Below, in pieces: positions 29,865 to 40,489 of a stretch of 64,000 bases of DNA. Below the pieces are notes generated by a model, which was not told where the DNA came from, ran no database searches, and worked only from the letters and a program-made list of their open reading frames with translations. The stretch is from G963665925 sp050596425 (lineage in GTDB: Bacteria; Bacillota; Clostridia; Peptostreptococcales; Acidaminobacteraceae): assembly GCF_050596425.1 (NCBI RefSeq), contig NZ_CP192292.1:3410001-3474000 (forward strand), given 5' to 3'. The stretch's first letter is position 1, and each line of letters begins with the position of its first letter. The translations under genes were made by a program, and so were the position numbers.

Positions 29865-29895
29865 TTTTCCTCATTTCCTAGCAAGAGCTTTCATA

Positions 29896-30023
29896 TAACG
29901 TTCCCACGGTTCACGCTCGTTCGCCCTCTTATTGCAACGTGTTCAATGTCGTATAAATATTTCACTGCGGAACACTCACAAACTCAATATCCACCGGTCG
30001 AATGGCGGGACACCGCTGTGTTA
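29896..30023 (-). other. attC site, class 1
   Basis: attC of the GGADGPT-protein cassette; right arm GTCGAATGGCGGGACACCG. Confidence 0.92.
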
Positions 30024-30045
30024 TGTGGTGTACTTTTCGTTATTC

Positions 30046-30366
30046 TCATCTTAATTTTTTCTCGTTCAAATACTTCTTTAACCTAAAAAGCATTGCTAAT
30101 ATAATGAATAGCATAAAATTAGATATCAGCATAAATGCTAATGCATCACCTGTAACAAAAACCGCTGTAGGTCCGTCAGCCCCACCTATAATTCCAATAC
30201 TTGCGGCATTTTGATTCATAAGAAAACTATGTCCTTTAAATAGGAGTGTTAGCATGCCTGAACCAAATCCTTTGTTTACAGTTAAATCTATAATAAAAGA
30301 TGTTATTGGAATTACTAGAACTACAACTAGATGCTCTCTAAATGACCATCTAAAGTTTGTTTTCAT
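30046..30366 (-). CDS. Mini-protein with the Na+-translocating decarboxylase beta-subunit motif
   Basis: 106 aa. Residues about 52-70 read NQNAASIGIIGGADGPTAVF, the signature of the membrane beta subunit of oxaloacetate/methylmalonyl-CoA decarboxylases (OadB), where the Asp of GGADGPT helps sodium translocation. OadB is about 400 aa; here only this region remains, flanked by two hydrophobic segments (about 13-33 and 78-97). No other decarboxylase gene is nearby. GAGGT upstream of the ATG and an intact frame argue against a random fragment. I recall stand-alone short proteins of this kind in Clostridia; their role is unknown. Confidence 0.78.
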   Translation of the reverse strand: MKTNFRWSFREHLVVVLVIPITSFIIDLTVNKGFGSGMLTLLFKGHSFLMNQNAASIGIIGGADGPTAVFVTGDALAFMLISNFMLFIILAMLFRLKKYLNEKKLR

Positions 30367-30411
30367 AGTTGATTACCTCTTCAACCTCAATATCTAGAAA
30401 AGTATTCTACA

Positions 30412-30539
30412 TAACGTTCCCACGGTTCACGCTCGTTCGCCTTCTCATTGCAACATATTCAACGTCGTATAAACATTTCACTGCGGAACATTCCTAAACT
30501 TATTCACCACCAGGCGAATGGCGGGACACCGCTGTGTTA
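30412..30539 (-). other. attC site, class 1
   Basis: attC of the DUF1848 cassette. Confidence 0.93.
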
Positions 30540-30547
30540 GATGACGC

Positions 30548-31480
30548 TTAAAAATCGATCAAAGTAAGTGTTTCGTCAAAAATACATTTATTCTTTCTCA
30601 CAACAATTTTTTCTTTACCAGTAATATTACCTATTAATAGTGGCGAATTAGGATCATGCTTCTTTACTTTATCAATAATACTTTTTTCACTATAATTTGC
30701 ATAACAATATACACAACCATTTAGACAAGTATTATACTCTCCTATATCCACACTTTCTATACAGTTACATTTTTCACGTTGATTCTGATCTTCTTTTGCA
30801 ATCACTTTTTTGCCAGTTATTTTTTGAATAAGTTCGTCATTGATACATTTTGAACGACCTATATTTTCTACCTCGAATGATTCTGCACACATTTGGATTT
30901 TTATACTCTTAGCTTCGCCAATATTGCTCAACTTCTTTATTAATTTCTTAGCCTCAACATCGCTAGGTATTCTAATTCCTATATCTCTAAACTCGCGCCT
31001 GTTCTTTTTGTAATCATCTATTATGCTAATTACACAATGATCTATATACTCCCCAAGTTTATCTGCAAGATATGAAAACCACTTTTCATGGTATGCCATA
31101 TCAATAACATCTGTGAAAAAAATGGGATCATAACGCCATATAATTCTCTCTTTACCAATCCTGTCAGATAGATTTTTGACTGATTCAATTATTTCCCTTT
31201 TAGCTGGTATGCCTTTTTCAAGTTTAAGATCATATGGATTTATTGTAATTTGAAAATAGTAATTGTAGGACTCAAAATAATCTAATCTTTCAATTAGTGG
31301 CTTAGGATTTTTTGTCCAGAACACTATGCAATCAATGGTTCTTTTATTTAACTCAATTTTTGATAGCATATTACTATTAAACGGATTTCGCACTAATACA
31401 TACCCTGACTCAAATCTATTAATTAGCCATTCAACATAAAAAGCCGGTATGTCCGTTCTCCTACTGACACTCAAGATCAT
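30548..31480 (-). CDS. DUF1848 family protein with radical-SAM-like cysteines
   Basis: 310 aa from the ATG at 31480 (AAGGAG 8 nt upstream). Starts MILSVSRRTDIPAFYVEWL, the family hallmark. VRNPFNSN and VFWTKNP follow, then YDPIFFTDVIDMAYHEKWFS. Near residues 225-265 lies CNC-x11-CLNGCVYCYANYS, with CxxxCxxC spacing like a radical-SAM cluster. Known: DUF1848 proteins are frequent in Clostridia and Bacteroidetes and uncharacterised. Full length compared with relatives as I recall them. Single gene of its cassette. Confidence 0.88.
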   Translation of the reverse strand: MILSVSRRTDIPAFYVEWLINRFESGYVLVRNPFNSNMLSKIELNKRTIDCIVFWTKNPKPLIERLDYFESYNYYFQITINPYDLKLEKGIPAKREIIESVKNLSDRIGKERIIWRYDPIFFTDVIDMAYHEKWFSYLADKLGEYIDHCVISIIDDYKKNRREFRDIGIRIPSDVEAKKLIKKLSNIGEAKSIKIQMCAESFEVENIGRSKCINDELIQKITGKKVIAKEDQNQREKCNCIESVDIGEYNTCLNGCVYCYANYSEKSIIDKVKKHDPNSPLLIGNITGKEKIVVRKNKCIFDETLTLIDF

Positions 31481-31587
31481 AGACAAAACTCCTTGTTTTA
31501 TAACACTGATACAGAAATTCGACTTGATTTATTACCGCTACAATAATAGCTATTTTTGCTAGTATTAGCTGATTTTTATGTGTTATC

Positions 31588-31713
31588 TAACGTTCCCATG
31601 GTTCAAGATCGTTCCCCACTTTTTCTATACTCTTCTATATTTTAACATAAGAGATTAATTAAAAATTCCCCAATTCGTATAATACGAGGGGAATGTCTGG
31701 AACCACTGTGTTA
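31588..31713 (-). other. attC site, class 2
   Basis: attC of family B copy 4. Confidence 0.93.
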
Positions 31714-32546
31714 GATGGCGTTGCCTAAATAGTGTATTACAGTATAGTAAACCAACAGACTCATTTAATGAGATGTCGAATTACATTCAAATACCTAGCA
31801 CGTAAATGTCTTGGACACTTCTCAGCGGAATATTACCACTTCCTATTTAGTGCGATGCGCCAAGTATAAAATACTTTCATTCAAGGAAACCAACCCCCAT
31901 AGTAAATATGGAGCTGTGTACTCTGATCACAGATAATTGGCACTGTAAAATTCAAAACTAACTTTAGCCGTTCCAATTTAAATTTCAAACCCAACACTAA
32001 CAACCAGGCTTGTTCAAACTGAATTCAGCGCTACTTTTGAGTGTTCTCTACGATGACCAGGGCTTGCTCTCTTTTCGTATAAGGCGATTTTCGATTTCAA
32101 GTTGCATATAGAAAACTAGTCATTTAGTGAAGGGTATAAGGCCAAAAACTTAATAGTATAATGTCATAACTGGCCAAAACTCTTACATACAAATAGCAAA
32201 GTTCAGACGGAGGCCGAAGTCAAAAGGAATCCTAATTTAGAGACCTCACAGCCCCAGATGCAATTTGAAGGACGAAAACCGTGGAGCCTTCATTCTATAT
32301 TAATGAATACGATGAACTCATATGCCAACTTAGTTCGTTGCAAGCACTTACTTATTAAGTGAAATACAGTCAGATAAACATTACTCTCTCAACGTATTCA
32401 AAGCGCTGATTTTAGTTTGAAAGAACAAGCCACTAATGCAAAACTCAATAGCCCCTCCCCATTCGAAGGCGTTAATATACAGCCTATACCAACGTTAGCG
32501 TGCCAATTTAACTAACTGCTTAAACTTGAACGTGGATAATGCCAAC
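31714..32546 (-). mobile_element. Family B repeated cassette, copy 4
   Basis: First of three tandem B copies. Short frame MQLEIENRLIRKESKPWSS. Confidence 0.7.
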
Positions 32547-32672
32547 TAACGTTCCCATGGTTCAAGATCGTTCCCCACTTTATATATACTCTTCTATATT
32601 TTAACATAAGAAACTAATTAAAAATTCCCCAATTCGTATAATACGAGGGGAATGTCTGGAACCACTGTGTTA
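32547..32672 (-). other. attC site, class 2
   Basis: attC of family B copy 5. Confidence 0.93.
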
Positions 32673-33506
32673 GATGGCGTTGCCTGAATGATGTGTTAAA
32701 GTATAATAAGCCACTAAACTCATTTAGTGAGTTATCGAATTACATTCAGATACCTAGCACGTAAATGTCTTGGACACTTCTCAGCGGAATATTACCTCTT
32801 CCTATTTAGTGAGATACACCAAGTCTAAAATATTTCCATTCAAGGAAACCAACCCTCAAAGTAGATATGGAGCTGTGTACTCTGATCACAGATAATTGGC
32901 ACAGTAAAATTCAAAAATAACTTCAGCCGTTCTAATTTAAAAGCATTATCTGCAACACTTACAACCAGGCTTGTTCAAACTGAATTCAGCGCTGCTTTTG
33001 AGTGTTCTCTACGATGACCAGGGCTTGCTCACTTTTCATATAAGGCGATTTTCGTTTTCAAGTTGCATATAGAAAACTAGTCATTCGGTGCTAGATGTAA
33101 GGCCTACAGTAAAACAAGAAATTATAATAATCTGCCTAAACTCTTTAATTATGAAATTGAAGTTAATAATATGGCCGGAGTATAAAGTCAAATGTATATG
33201 AAGGCCCAACAAACCTAGATGCAATTTGAAGAGCGAAAACCTTGGAGCCTTCACTCTATATTAATGAGTACGATGAACTCATAGGACAGCTTATTTCGTT
33301 GCAAGCACATACTTATTAAGTGAAATGCAGTCAGATAAACATTACTCTCTCAACGTGTTCAAAGCGCTGATTTTAGTTTGAAAGAACAAGGCTCTAATGC
33401 AAAATAATGAACCCATAACCATAGGGAGGCGTTAATGCACAGCCTATACCAATATTAGCGTGCCAATTAAACTAACTGCTTAAACTTGAACGTGGATAAT
33501 GCCAAC
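32673..33506 (-). mobile_element. Family B repeated cassette, copy 5
   Basis: Short frame stopped at codon 11 by TGA (CGA in other copies). Confidence 0.7.
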
Positions 33507-33632
33507 TAACGTTCCCATGGTTCAAGATCGTTCCCCACTTTTTCTATACTCTTCTATATTTTAACATAAGAGACCAATTAAAAATTCCCCAATTCGTATA
33601 ATACAAGGGGAATGTCTGGAACCACTGTGTTA
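33507..33632 (-). other. attC site, class 2
   Basis: attC of family B copy 6; one stem base changed (ATACAAGG). Confidence 0.92.
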
Positions 33633-34466
33633 GATGGCGTTGCCTAAATGATGTATTGAAGTATAGTAAACCAACAAACTCATTTAATGAGATGTCGAAT
33701 TACATTCAGAGACCTTGCACGTAAATGTCTTGGACACTTCTCAGCGGAGTATTACCACTTCCTATTTAGTGCGATGCGCCAAGTCTAAAATACTTTCATT
33801 CAAGGAAACCAACCCCCATAGTAAATATGGAGCTGTGTACTCAGATCACAGATAATTGGCACTGTAAAATTCAAAACTAACTTCAGCCGTTCTAATTTAA
33901 ATTTCGAATCCAACACTTACAAATAGGCTTGTTCAAACTGAATTCAGCGCTGCTTTTGAGTATTCTCTACGATGACCAGTGCTTGCTCTCTTTTCGTATA
34001 AGGCGATTTTCGATTTCAAGTTGCATATAGAAAACTAGTCATTTAGTGAAAGGTATGAGGCCTACAGTTAAACAAGAAATTGTAATAGACCGCCGAAACT
34101 CTTAAATAATGAAATCGATGCTAACAATATGGCCGAAGTATAAAGCCAAATGTATAAGAAGGCCCAACAAACCTAGATGCAATTTGAATGACGAAAACCA
34201 TGGAGCCTTCTGTCTATATTAATGAGTAAGATAAACTCATATGCCGACTTAATTCCTTGCAAGCACTTACTTATTTAGTGAAATGCAGTCAGATAAACAT
34301 TATCCTCTCAACGTATTCAAAGCGCTGAATTTTGTTTGAAAGAACAAGGCTCTAATGCAAATTAATGAACCTTTACCCATTAGGGAGGCGTTAATGCACA
34401 ACCTATACCAACATTAGCGTGCCAATTTAAACTAACTGCTTAAACTTGAACGTGAATAATGCCAAC
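33633..34466 (-). mobile_element. Family B repeated cassette, copy 6
   Basis: Short frame MQLEIENRLIRKESKHWSS intact. Confidence 0.7.
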
Positions 34467-34622
34467 TAACGCCTGGACAGTTCCCGGCGCGTCCCTGGCG
34501 ACTTTTTTGCACTCGCACTATTAACTATTCTAGCTTCATTCACCATTTCCTTCCATCACGCCACATAAAAAGAACCCTCGCAAAAAGGGTGACTGGGTTT
34601 AGTGCTGGGAACTGCTCTGTTA
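34467..34622 (-). other. attC site, class 4
   Basis: attC of family C copy 3. Confidence 0.92.
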
Positions 34623-34989
34623 TATGGCGGACAATGACGTCCTTTTATTCATTCGCTTTATTAACCATGCTGCTTTGCGACTTAGTTTTAGCAATTCCGT
34701 TGATGAAACAATTTGTACTTAGCAAGCTCATTAAAATTTTCTCAGATCAAGCAAAGCAGTTGAGCTTCTTTTCGTTATATGATCGTGACATGTTTCTACT
34801 AAAATTCAGACCCTAATTTGTTTAATTTAGCGAATGACATTTTGCAAAACCACACCCTGTCAGATTACTGGTGAACTCTATTCAAGGCTACACACTGTGA
34901 TAAAATCCCGTAAACTTAACGAAAAGTAGCGATAAGCTAATTCTTAACACACATGTCTCTAACCGCTCTGACCAGTCATTTCTGCCTTA
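34623..34989 (-). mobile_element. Family C repeated cassette, copy 3
   Basis: First of three tandem C copies; keeps the MSLL-type start of copy 1. Confidence 0.7.
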
Positions 34990-35145
34990 TAACGCCTGGA
35001 CAGTTCCCGGCGCGTCCCTGGCGACTTTTTTGCACTTTCACTATTAACTATTCTAGCTTCATTCACCATTTCCTTCCATCACGCCACATAAAAAGAACCC
35101 TCGCAAAAAGGGTGACTGGGTTTAGTGCTGGGAACTGCTCTGTTA
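34990..35145 (-). other. attC site, class 4
   Basis: attC of family C copy 4. Confidence 0.92.
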
Positions 35146-35513
35146 TATGGCGGACAATGACGTCCTTTTATTCATTCGCTTTATTAACCATGCTGCTTTG
35201 CGACTCTGTTCTAGCAATACCGTTGAGGACTAAAATTGTACTTAGAGACCACATTAAAAAATTTCCCTGATCAAGCAAAGCAGTTGAGCTTCTTTTCGTT
35301 ATAAGATCGTGACATGTTTCTACTAAAATTCAGACCGTAATTTGTTTCATTTAGTGAATGACATTTTGTAAAACCACACCCTGTCAGATTACTGGTGTAC
35401 TCTATTCAAGGATACACACTGTGATAAAATCCCGTAAACTTAACGAAAAGTAGCGATAAGCTAATTCTTAACGCACATGTCTCTAACCGCTCTAACCAGT
35501 CATTTCTGCCTTA
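35146..35513 (-). mobile_element. Family C repeated cassette, copy 4
   Basis: Short frame has a different N terminus (MWSLSTILVLNGIARTESQS...) but the same C-terminal KANE end, 28 aa. Confidence 0.7.
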
Positions 35514-35669
35514 TAACGCCTGGACAGTTCCCGGCGCGTCCCTGGCGACTTTTTTGCACTTTCACTATTAACTATTCTAGCTTCATTCACCATTTCCTTC
35601 CATCACGCCACATAAAAAGAACCCTCGCAAAAAGGGTGACTGGGTTTAGTGCTGGGAACTGCTCTGTTA
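35514..35669 (-). other. attC site, class 4
   Basis: attC of family C copy 5. Confidence 0.92.
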
Positions 35670-36036
35670 TATGGCGGACAATGACGTCCTTTTATTCATT
35701 CGCTTTATTAACCATGCTGCTTTGCGACTCTGTTCTAGCAATACCGTTGAGGACTAAAATTGTACTTAGAGACCACATTAAAAAATTCCCCGATCAAGCA
35801 AAGCAGTTGAGCTTCTTTTCGTTATAAGATCGTGACATGTTTCTACTAAAATTCAGACCCTAATTTGTTTCATTTAGTGAATGACATTTTGTTAAACCAC
35901 ACCCTGTCAGATTACTGGTGTACTCTATTCAAGGCTACACACTGTGATAAAATCCCGTAAACTTAACGAAAAGTAGCGATAAGCTAATTCTTAACGCACA
36001 TGTCTCTAACCGCTCTGACCAGTCATTTCTGCCTTA
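35670..36036 (-). mobile_element. Family C repeated cassette, copy 5
   Basis: Almost identical to copy 4, so a recent tandem duplication. Confidence 0.72.
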
Positions 36037-36162
36037 TAACGTTCCCATGGTTCAAGATCGTTCCCCACTTTTTCTATACTCTTCTATATTTTAACATAAG
36101 AGACCAATTAAAAATTCCCCAATTCGCATAATACGAGGGGAATGTCTGGAACCACTGTGTTA
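36037..36162 (-). other. attC site, class 2
   Basis: attC of family B copy 7. Confidence 0.92.
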
Positions 36163-36996
36163 GATGGCGTTGCCTGAATGGTGTATTACAGTATAGTAAA
36201 CCAACAGACTCATTTAATGAGATGTCGAATTACATTAAGATACCTAGCACGTAATTGTCTTGGACACTTCTCAGCGTAATATTACCACTTCCTATTTATT
36301 GCGATGCGCCCAGTCTAAAAATGCTTTCATTCAAGGAAACCACCCCCTATAGTAAATATGGAGCTGTGTACTCTGATCACAGATAATTGGCACTGTAAAA
36401 TTCAAAAATAACTTCAGCCGTTCTAATTTAAAGATATTATCTGTACCTTCACAACCAGGCTTGTTCAAACTGAATTCAGCGCTGCTTTTGAGTGTTCTCT
36501 ACGATGACCAGTGCTTGCTTTCTTTTCGTATCAGGCGATTTTCGATTTCAAGTTGCATATAGAAAGCTAGTCATTCGGTGCTAGGTGTAAGGCCAGCAGT
36601 AAAACAAGAAACTATAATAGACCGCCGATTCTCTTAAATAATGAAATTGAAGTTAATAATATGGCCGGAGTGCAAAGTCAAATGTTTATGAAGGCCCAAT
36701 AAACCTAGATGCAATTTGAAGAGCGAAAACCTTGGAGCCTTCAGTCTATATTAATGAGTACGATGAACTCATAGGACAGCTTAGTTCGTTGCAAGCACAT
36801 ACTTATTAAGTGAAATGCAGTCAGATAAACATTACTCTCTCAACGTATTCAAAGCGCTGAGTTTCGTTTGAAAGAACAAGGCTCTAATGCAAAATAATGA
36901 ACCCATAACCATAGGGAGGCGTTAATGCACAGCCCATACCAACATTAGCGTGCCAATTAAACTAACTGCTTAAACTTGAACGTGGATAATGCCAAC
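36163..36996 (-). mobile_element. Family B repeated cassette, copy 7
   Basis: Short frame MQLEIENRLIRKESKHWSS intact, with silent third-position changes (CTG for CTT, GAA for GAG). Confidence 0.7.
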
Positions 36997-37125
36997 TAAC
37001 GTTCCCACGGTTCACGCTCGTGCGCTCGAATCTTCACAACATTTGCGGATGTTGGGAATATTCTAAAACACCTGTTCAAAGCTAAATTTCTATTCACTCG
37101 GCGCATGGCGGGTACCGCTGTGTTA
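36997..37125 (-). other. attC site, class 5
   Basis: attC of family D copy 3. Confidence 0.92.
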
Positions 37126-37378
37126 TGTATTGTTCAAGGCCAGATTATCATTCTCACGCTAACTGATTTTGCTCGCCAGTAAAACACACTAATATCTTTG
37201 ATTTTTCAATTCTACTTTTCATAACAGTGATATGCATGTTTACCACAATGCTAAATAAAGTCATTTTCCAATTAAAATATTCTATTAAGAACACTCGACA
37301 TAGCTCTCCATGCTCTAATTCTATGTTCACAACTAGCTTAATATACTTCTATGCTGAGACTTGGTCTTGAATTTTACA
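37126..37378 (-). mobile_element. Family D repeated cassette, copy 3
   Basis: 36-aa frame intact at 37154-37264. Confidence 0.72.
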
Positions 37379-37504
37379 TAACGTTCCCATGGTTCACGCT
37401 CGTTCGCCCAGTTGTTCAATACCTTCAGCTATGTCACAGCGTAAAACTTAGTAATAGTATTTACTATGTCACCACCAGGCGAATGGCGGGACACCGCTGT
37501 GTTA
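37379..37504 (-). other. attC site, class 1
   Basis: attC of the 37555-37902 cassette; left arm begins ATGGTTCACG as in class 2. Confidence 0.91.
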
Positions 37505-37554
37505 TGTGGTGTTTTAGTACGTCGCAAATTACATAATGTTGGTCCCAACATTAA

Positions 37555-37902
37555 CTATAAATCTCGTTCCTCTTTATGCACCAGTTTTATTTCAGGCTTC
37601 AAGTGTAGTGTGGTAAAACTAAACTTACTATCAAAGTTAATCTGAGCATTATCTTTCTTATCAGAAACGATTACTATTTCCTCAACATTTTCTAATCGTA
37701 GGCTTAAATTTATATGCTCAGAGTCTAAATCAATAGCAACTTCATCATAAGCTGGAAGAATAGTGAACAGTACGGTATTTCCATTTTTGTGTTCAAATCT
37801 ATAGCTCGATTCTTTATATTCAAATGGAATATGTTCTTCGTCTGGACTTTCAGGAACAGACTCAAAAAATGCCAAAAGATCCGTTTCATCTGGTCTAAGC
37901 AT
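37555..37902 (-). CDS. Hypothetical soluble beta-rich protein
   Basis: 115 aa, no signal or membrane segment. Acidic N terminus, then alternating beta-strand patterns (NTVLFTILPAYDEVAIDLDS, HINLSLRLENVEEIVIVSDK). Unrecognised; the size is like immunity proteins. GGAG before the ATG. Confidence 0.65.
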   Translation of the reverse strand: MLRPDETDLLAFFESVPESPDEEHIPFEYKESSYRFEHKNGNTVLFTILPAYDEVAIDLDSEHINLSLRLENVEEIVIVSDKKDNAQINFDSKFSFTTLHLKPEIKLVHKEERDL

Positions 37903-37962
37903 ATTTACTCTCCTTCTACGCTAAACATTTCACATTAAAAAAACTAGTGCTAAAATTCCACA

Positions 37963-38090
37963 TAACGTTTCCACGGTTCACGGTCGTTCGCCCACTTATT
38001 GCAATACTTTCAACGTCATATAAACATTTCACTGAGGAACACTCATGAACTTAGTATCCGCAGGGCGAATGGCGGGACACCGCTGTGTTA
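37963..38090 (-). other. attC site, class 1
   Basis: attC of the 38114-38455 cassette; begins TAACGTTTCC. Confidence 0.92.
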
Positions 38091-38113
38091 GGTATAGTAT
38101 AGCCGATACGCCA

Positions 38114-38455
38114 CTACCAGTTACTCGGTACCAACTCTGTCAATTCGTCTTCTTTAAATGTACTTTTGCACTTTATGCGATGACAATATTGATGTTTCCA
38201 TCCTAATTTCTCTGCCATTTTGATAATCCTCTTTACATGGTAAGGCTTAACAACAAATCTATTCAGGTCATCCACCTCTGGAAACTCCACCCAATAGCGA
38301 TCAATGTCTGACTCAAATTCAACTTCCAAAATACTTTTCCTATTATCATTGGCTTCAATTAATAACAAGTTAATTTTGGAACCAGTCGATACTAACCATT
38401 TGTATTCTAGCTCATCAAGCTTCACTATTTTAGATTTCTTAGTGCTAAGTCCCAT
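38114..38455 (-). CDS. Hypothetical soluble protein
   Basis: 113 aa, basic start (GLSTKKSKIVKLDELEYKW), beta-rich middle (SILEVEFESDIDRYWVEF) and a helical segment with two Cys (HVKRIIKMAEKLGWKHQYCH, RIKC). No recognised domain. The ribosome site is weak (AAGAGTG), so the start is less sure. Confidence 0.62.
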   Translation of the reverse strand: MGLSTKKSKIVKLDELEYKWLVSTGSKINLLLIEANDNRKSILEVEFESDIDRYWVEFPEVDDLNRFVVKPYHVKRIIKMAEKLGWKHQYCHRIKCKSTFKEDELTELVPSNW

Positions 38456-38498
38456 TTGATCACTCTTTCTAATCCCTAACCTGAGGCTATATTTTACC

Positions 38499-38624
38499 TA
38501 ACGTTCCCATGGTTCAAGATCGTTCCCCACTTTTTCTATACTCTTCTATATTTTAACATAAGAGACCAATTAAAAATTCCCCATTTCGTATAATACGAGG
38601 GGAATGTCTGGAACCACTGTGTTA
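38499..38624 (-). other. attC site, class 2
   Basis: attC of family B copy 8; one base of the loop-side stem differs (CCATTTCG). Confidence 0.92.
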
Positions 38625-39460
38625 GATGGCGTTGCCTAAATGATGTATTGAAATATAGTAAACCAACAGACTCATTTAATGAGATGTCGAATTACATTCA
38701 GATACCTAGCACGTAAATGTCTTGGACACTTCTCAGCGGAATATTACCACTTCCTATTTAATGCAATGCGCCAAGTCTAAAAATACTTTCATTCAAGGAA
38801 ACCAACCCCAAAAGTAAATATGGAGCTGTGTACTCAAAGCACAGATAATTGACACTGTAAAATTCAAAACTAACTTCAGCCGTTCTAATTAAAAAGCATT
38901 ATCTGCAACACTTACAACTAGGCTTGTTCAAACTGAATTCAGCGCTGCTTTTGAGTGTTCTCTACGATGACCAGTGCTTGCTCTCTTTTCGTATAAGGCG
39001 ATTTTCGATTTCAAGTTGCATATTGAAAACTAGTTATTCGGTGCTAGATGTAAGGCCTACAGTTAAACAAGAAATTATAATGGACCGCCAAATCTCTTAA
39101 ATAATGAAGTTGAAGCTAACAATATGGCCGAAGTATAAAATCAAATGTATATGAAGGCCCAACAAACTTAGATGCAATTTGAATGACGAAAACCTTGGAG
39201 CCTTCAGTCTATATTAATGAGTACCATGAACTCATATACCAACTTAGTTCATTGCAAGCACTTGCTTATTAAGTGAAATGCAGTCAGTATAAACATTACC
39301 CTCTCAACGTATTCAAAGCGCTGAGTTTCGTTTGAAAGAACAAGGCTCTAATGCAAAATAATGAACCCATAACCATAGGGAGGCGTTAATGCACAGCCCA
39401 TACCAACATTAGCGTGCCAATTAAACTAACTGCTTAAACTTGAACGTGGATAATGCCAAC
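38625..39460 (-). mobile_element. Family B repeated cassette, copy 8
   Basis: Short frame MQLEIENRLIRKESKHWSS intact. Confidence 0.7.
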
Positions 39461-39616
39461 TAACGCCTGGACAGTTCCCGGCGCGTCCCTGGCGACTTTT
39501 TTGCACTCGCACTATTAACTATTCTAGCTTCATTCACCATTTCCTTCCATCACGCCACATAAAAAGAACCCTCGCAAAAAGGGTGACTGGGTTTAGTGCT
39601 GGGAACTGCTCTGTTA
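39461..39616 (-). other. attC site, class 4
   Basis: attC of family C copy 6. Confidence 0.92.
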
Positions 39617-39983
39617 TATGGCGGACAATGACGTCCTTTTATTCATTCGCTTTATTAACCATGCTGCTTTGCGACTCAGTTCTAGCAATACCGTTGAGGA
39701 CATAAATTGTACTTAGAGACCACATTAAAAATTTCCCCGATCAAGCAAAGCAGTTGAGCTTCTTTTCGTTATATGATCGTGACATGTTTCTACTAAAATT
39801 CAGACCCTAATTTGTTTAATTTAGCGAATGACATTTTGCAAAACCACACCCTGTCAGATTACTGGTGAACTCTATTCAAGGCTATAAACTCTGATAAAAT
39901 CCCGTAAACTTAACGAAAAGTAGCGATAAGCTAATTCTTAACACACATGTCTCTAACCGCTCTGACCAGTCATTTCTGCCTTA
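39617..39983 (-). mobile_element. Family C repeated cassette, copy 6
   Basis: Intermediate between copies 3 and 4: the sequence mixes blocks of both, suggesting recombination. Confidence 0.68.
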
Positions 39984-40112
39984 TAACGTTCCCACGGTTC
40001 ACGCTCGTGCGCTCGAATCATCACAATATTTGTTGATGTCGGGAATATTCTAAAACACCTATTCAAAGCTAAACTTCTATTCACTCGGCGCATGGCGGGT
40101 ACCGCTGTGTTA
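39984..40112 (-). other. attC site, class 5
   Basis: attC of family D copy 4. Confidence 0.92.
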
Positions 40113-40364
40113 TGTATTGTTCAAGGCCAGATTATCATTTTCACGCTAACTGATTTTGCTCGCCAGTAATACACACTAATATCTTTGATTTTTCAATTCT
40201 ACTTTTCAAATTATGTTATACATGTTTATCACAATGCTAAATTAGGTCATTTTCCAATTATAATATTCTATTAAGAACACTCGACATAGCTCTCCATGCT
40301 CTAATTCTATTTTCAAAACTAGCTTAATAAACTTCTAGGCTGAGACTTGGTCTTGAATTTTACA
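40113..40364 (-). mobile_element. Family D repeated cassette, copy 4
   Basis: The 36-aa frame is broken: its third codon is TAA. This is the only one of eight D copies without it. Confidence 0.7.
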
Positions 40365-40489
40365 TAACGTTCCCACGGTTCACGCTCGTTCGCCTTCTAT
40401 TGCAATACTTTCAGCTATTTCGAAGCACAAATTTCGCATGATCACAAAGTCTGTCACCAACAGGCGAATGGCGGGACACCGCTGTGTTA
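40365..40489 (-). other. attC site, class 1
   Basis: Supplies the stop codon (40487-40489) of the next gene. Confidence 0.93.

Noticed and set aside
33340..33440. Inverted attC inside family B (AACGTATTC...GGAGGCGTTAATGC)
   Set aside because: The right end resembles GCGTTARRY but the left side does not pair with it.
34953..35827. + strand frames of 105 and 116 aa in family C cassettes
   Set aside because: They run through class 4 attC sites against the array direction, lack ribosome sites and are open only because of the repeated sequence.
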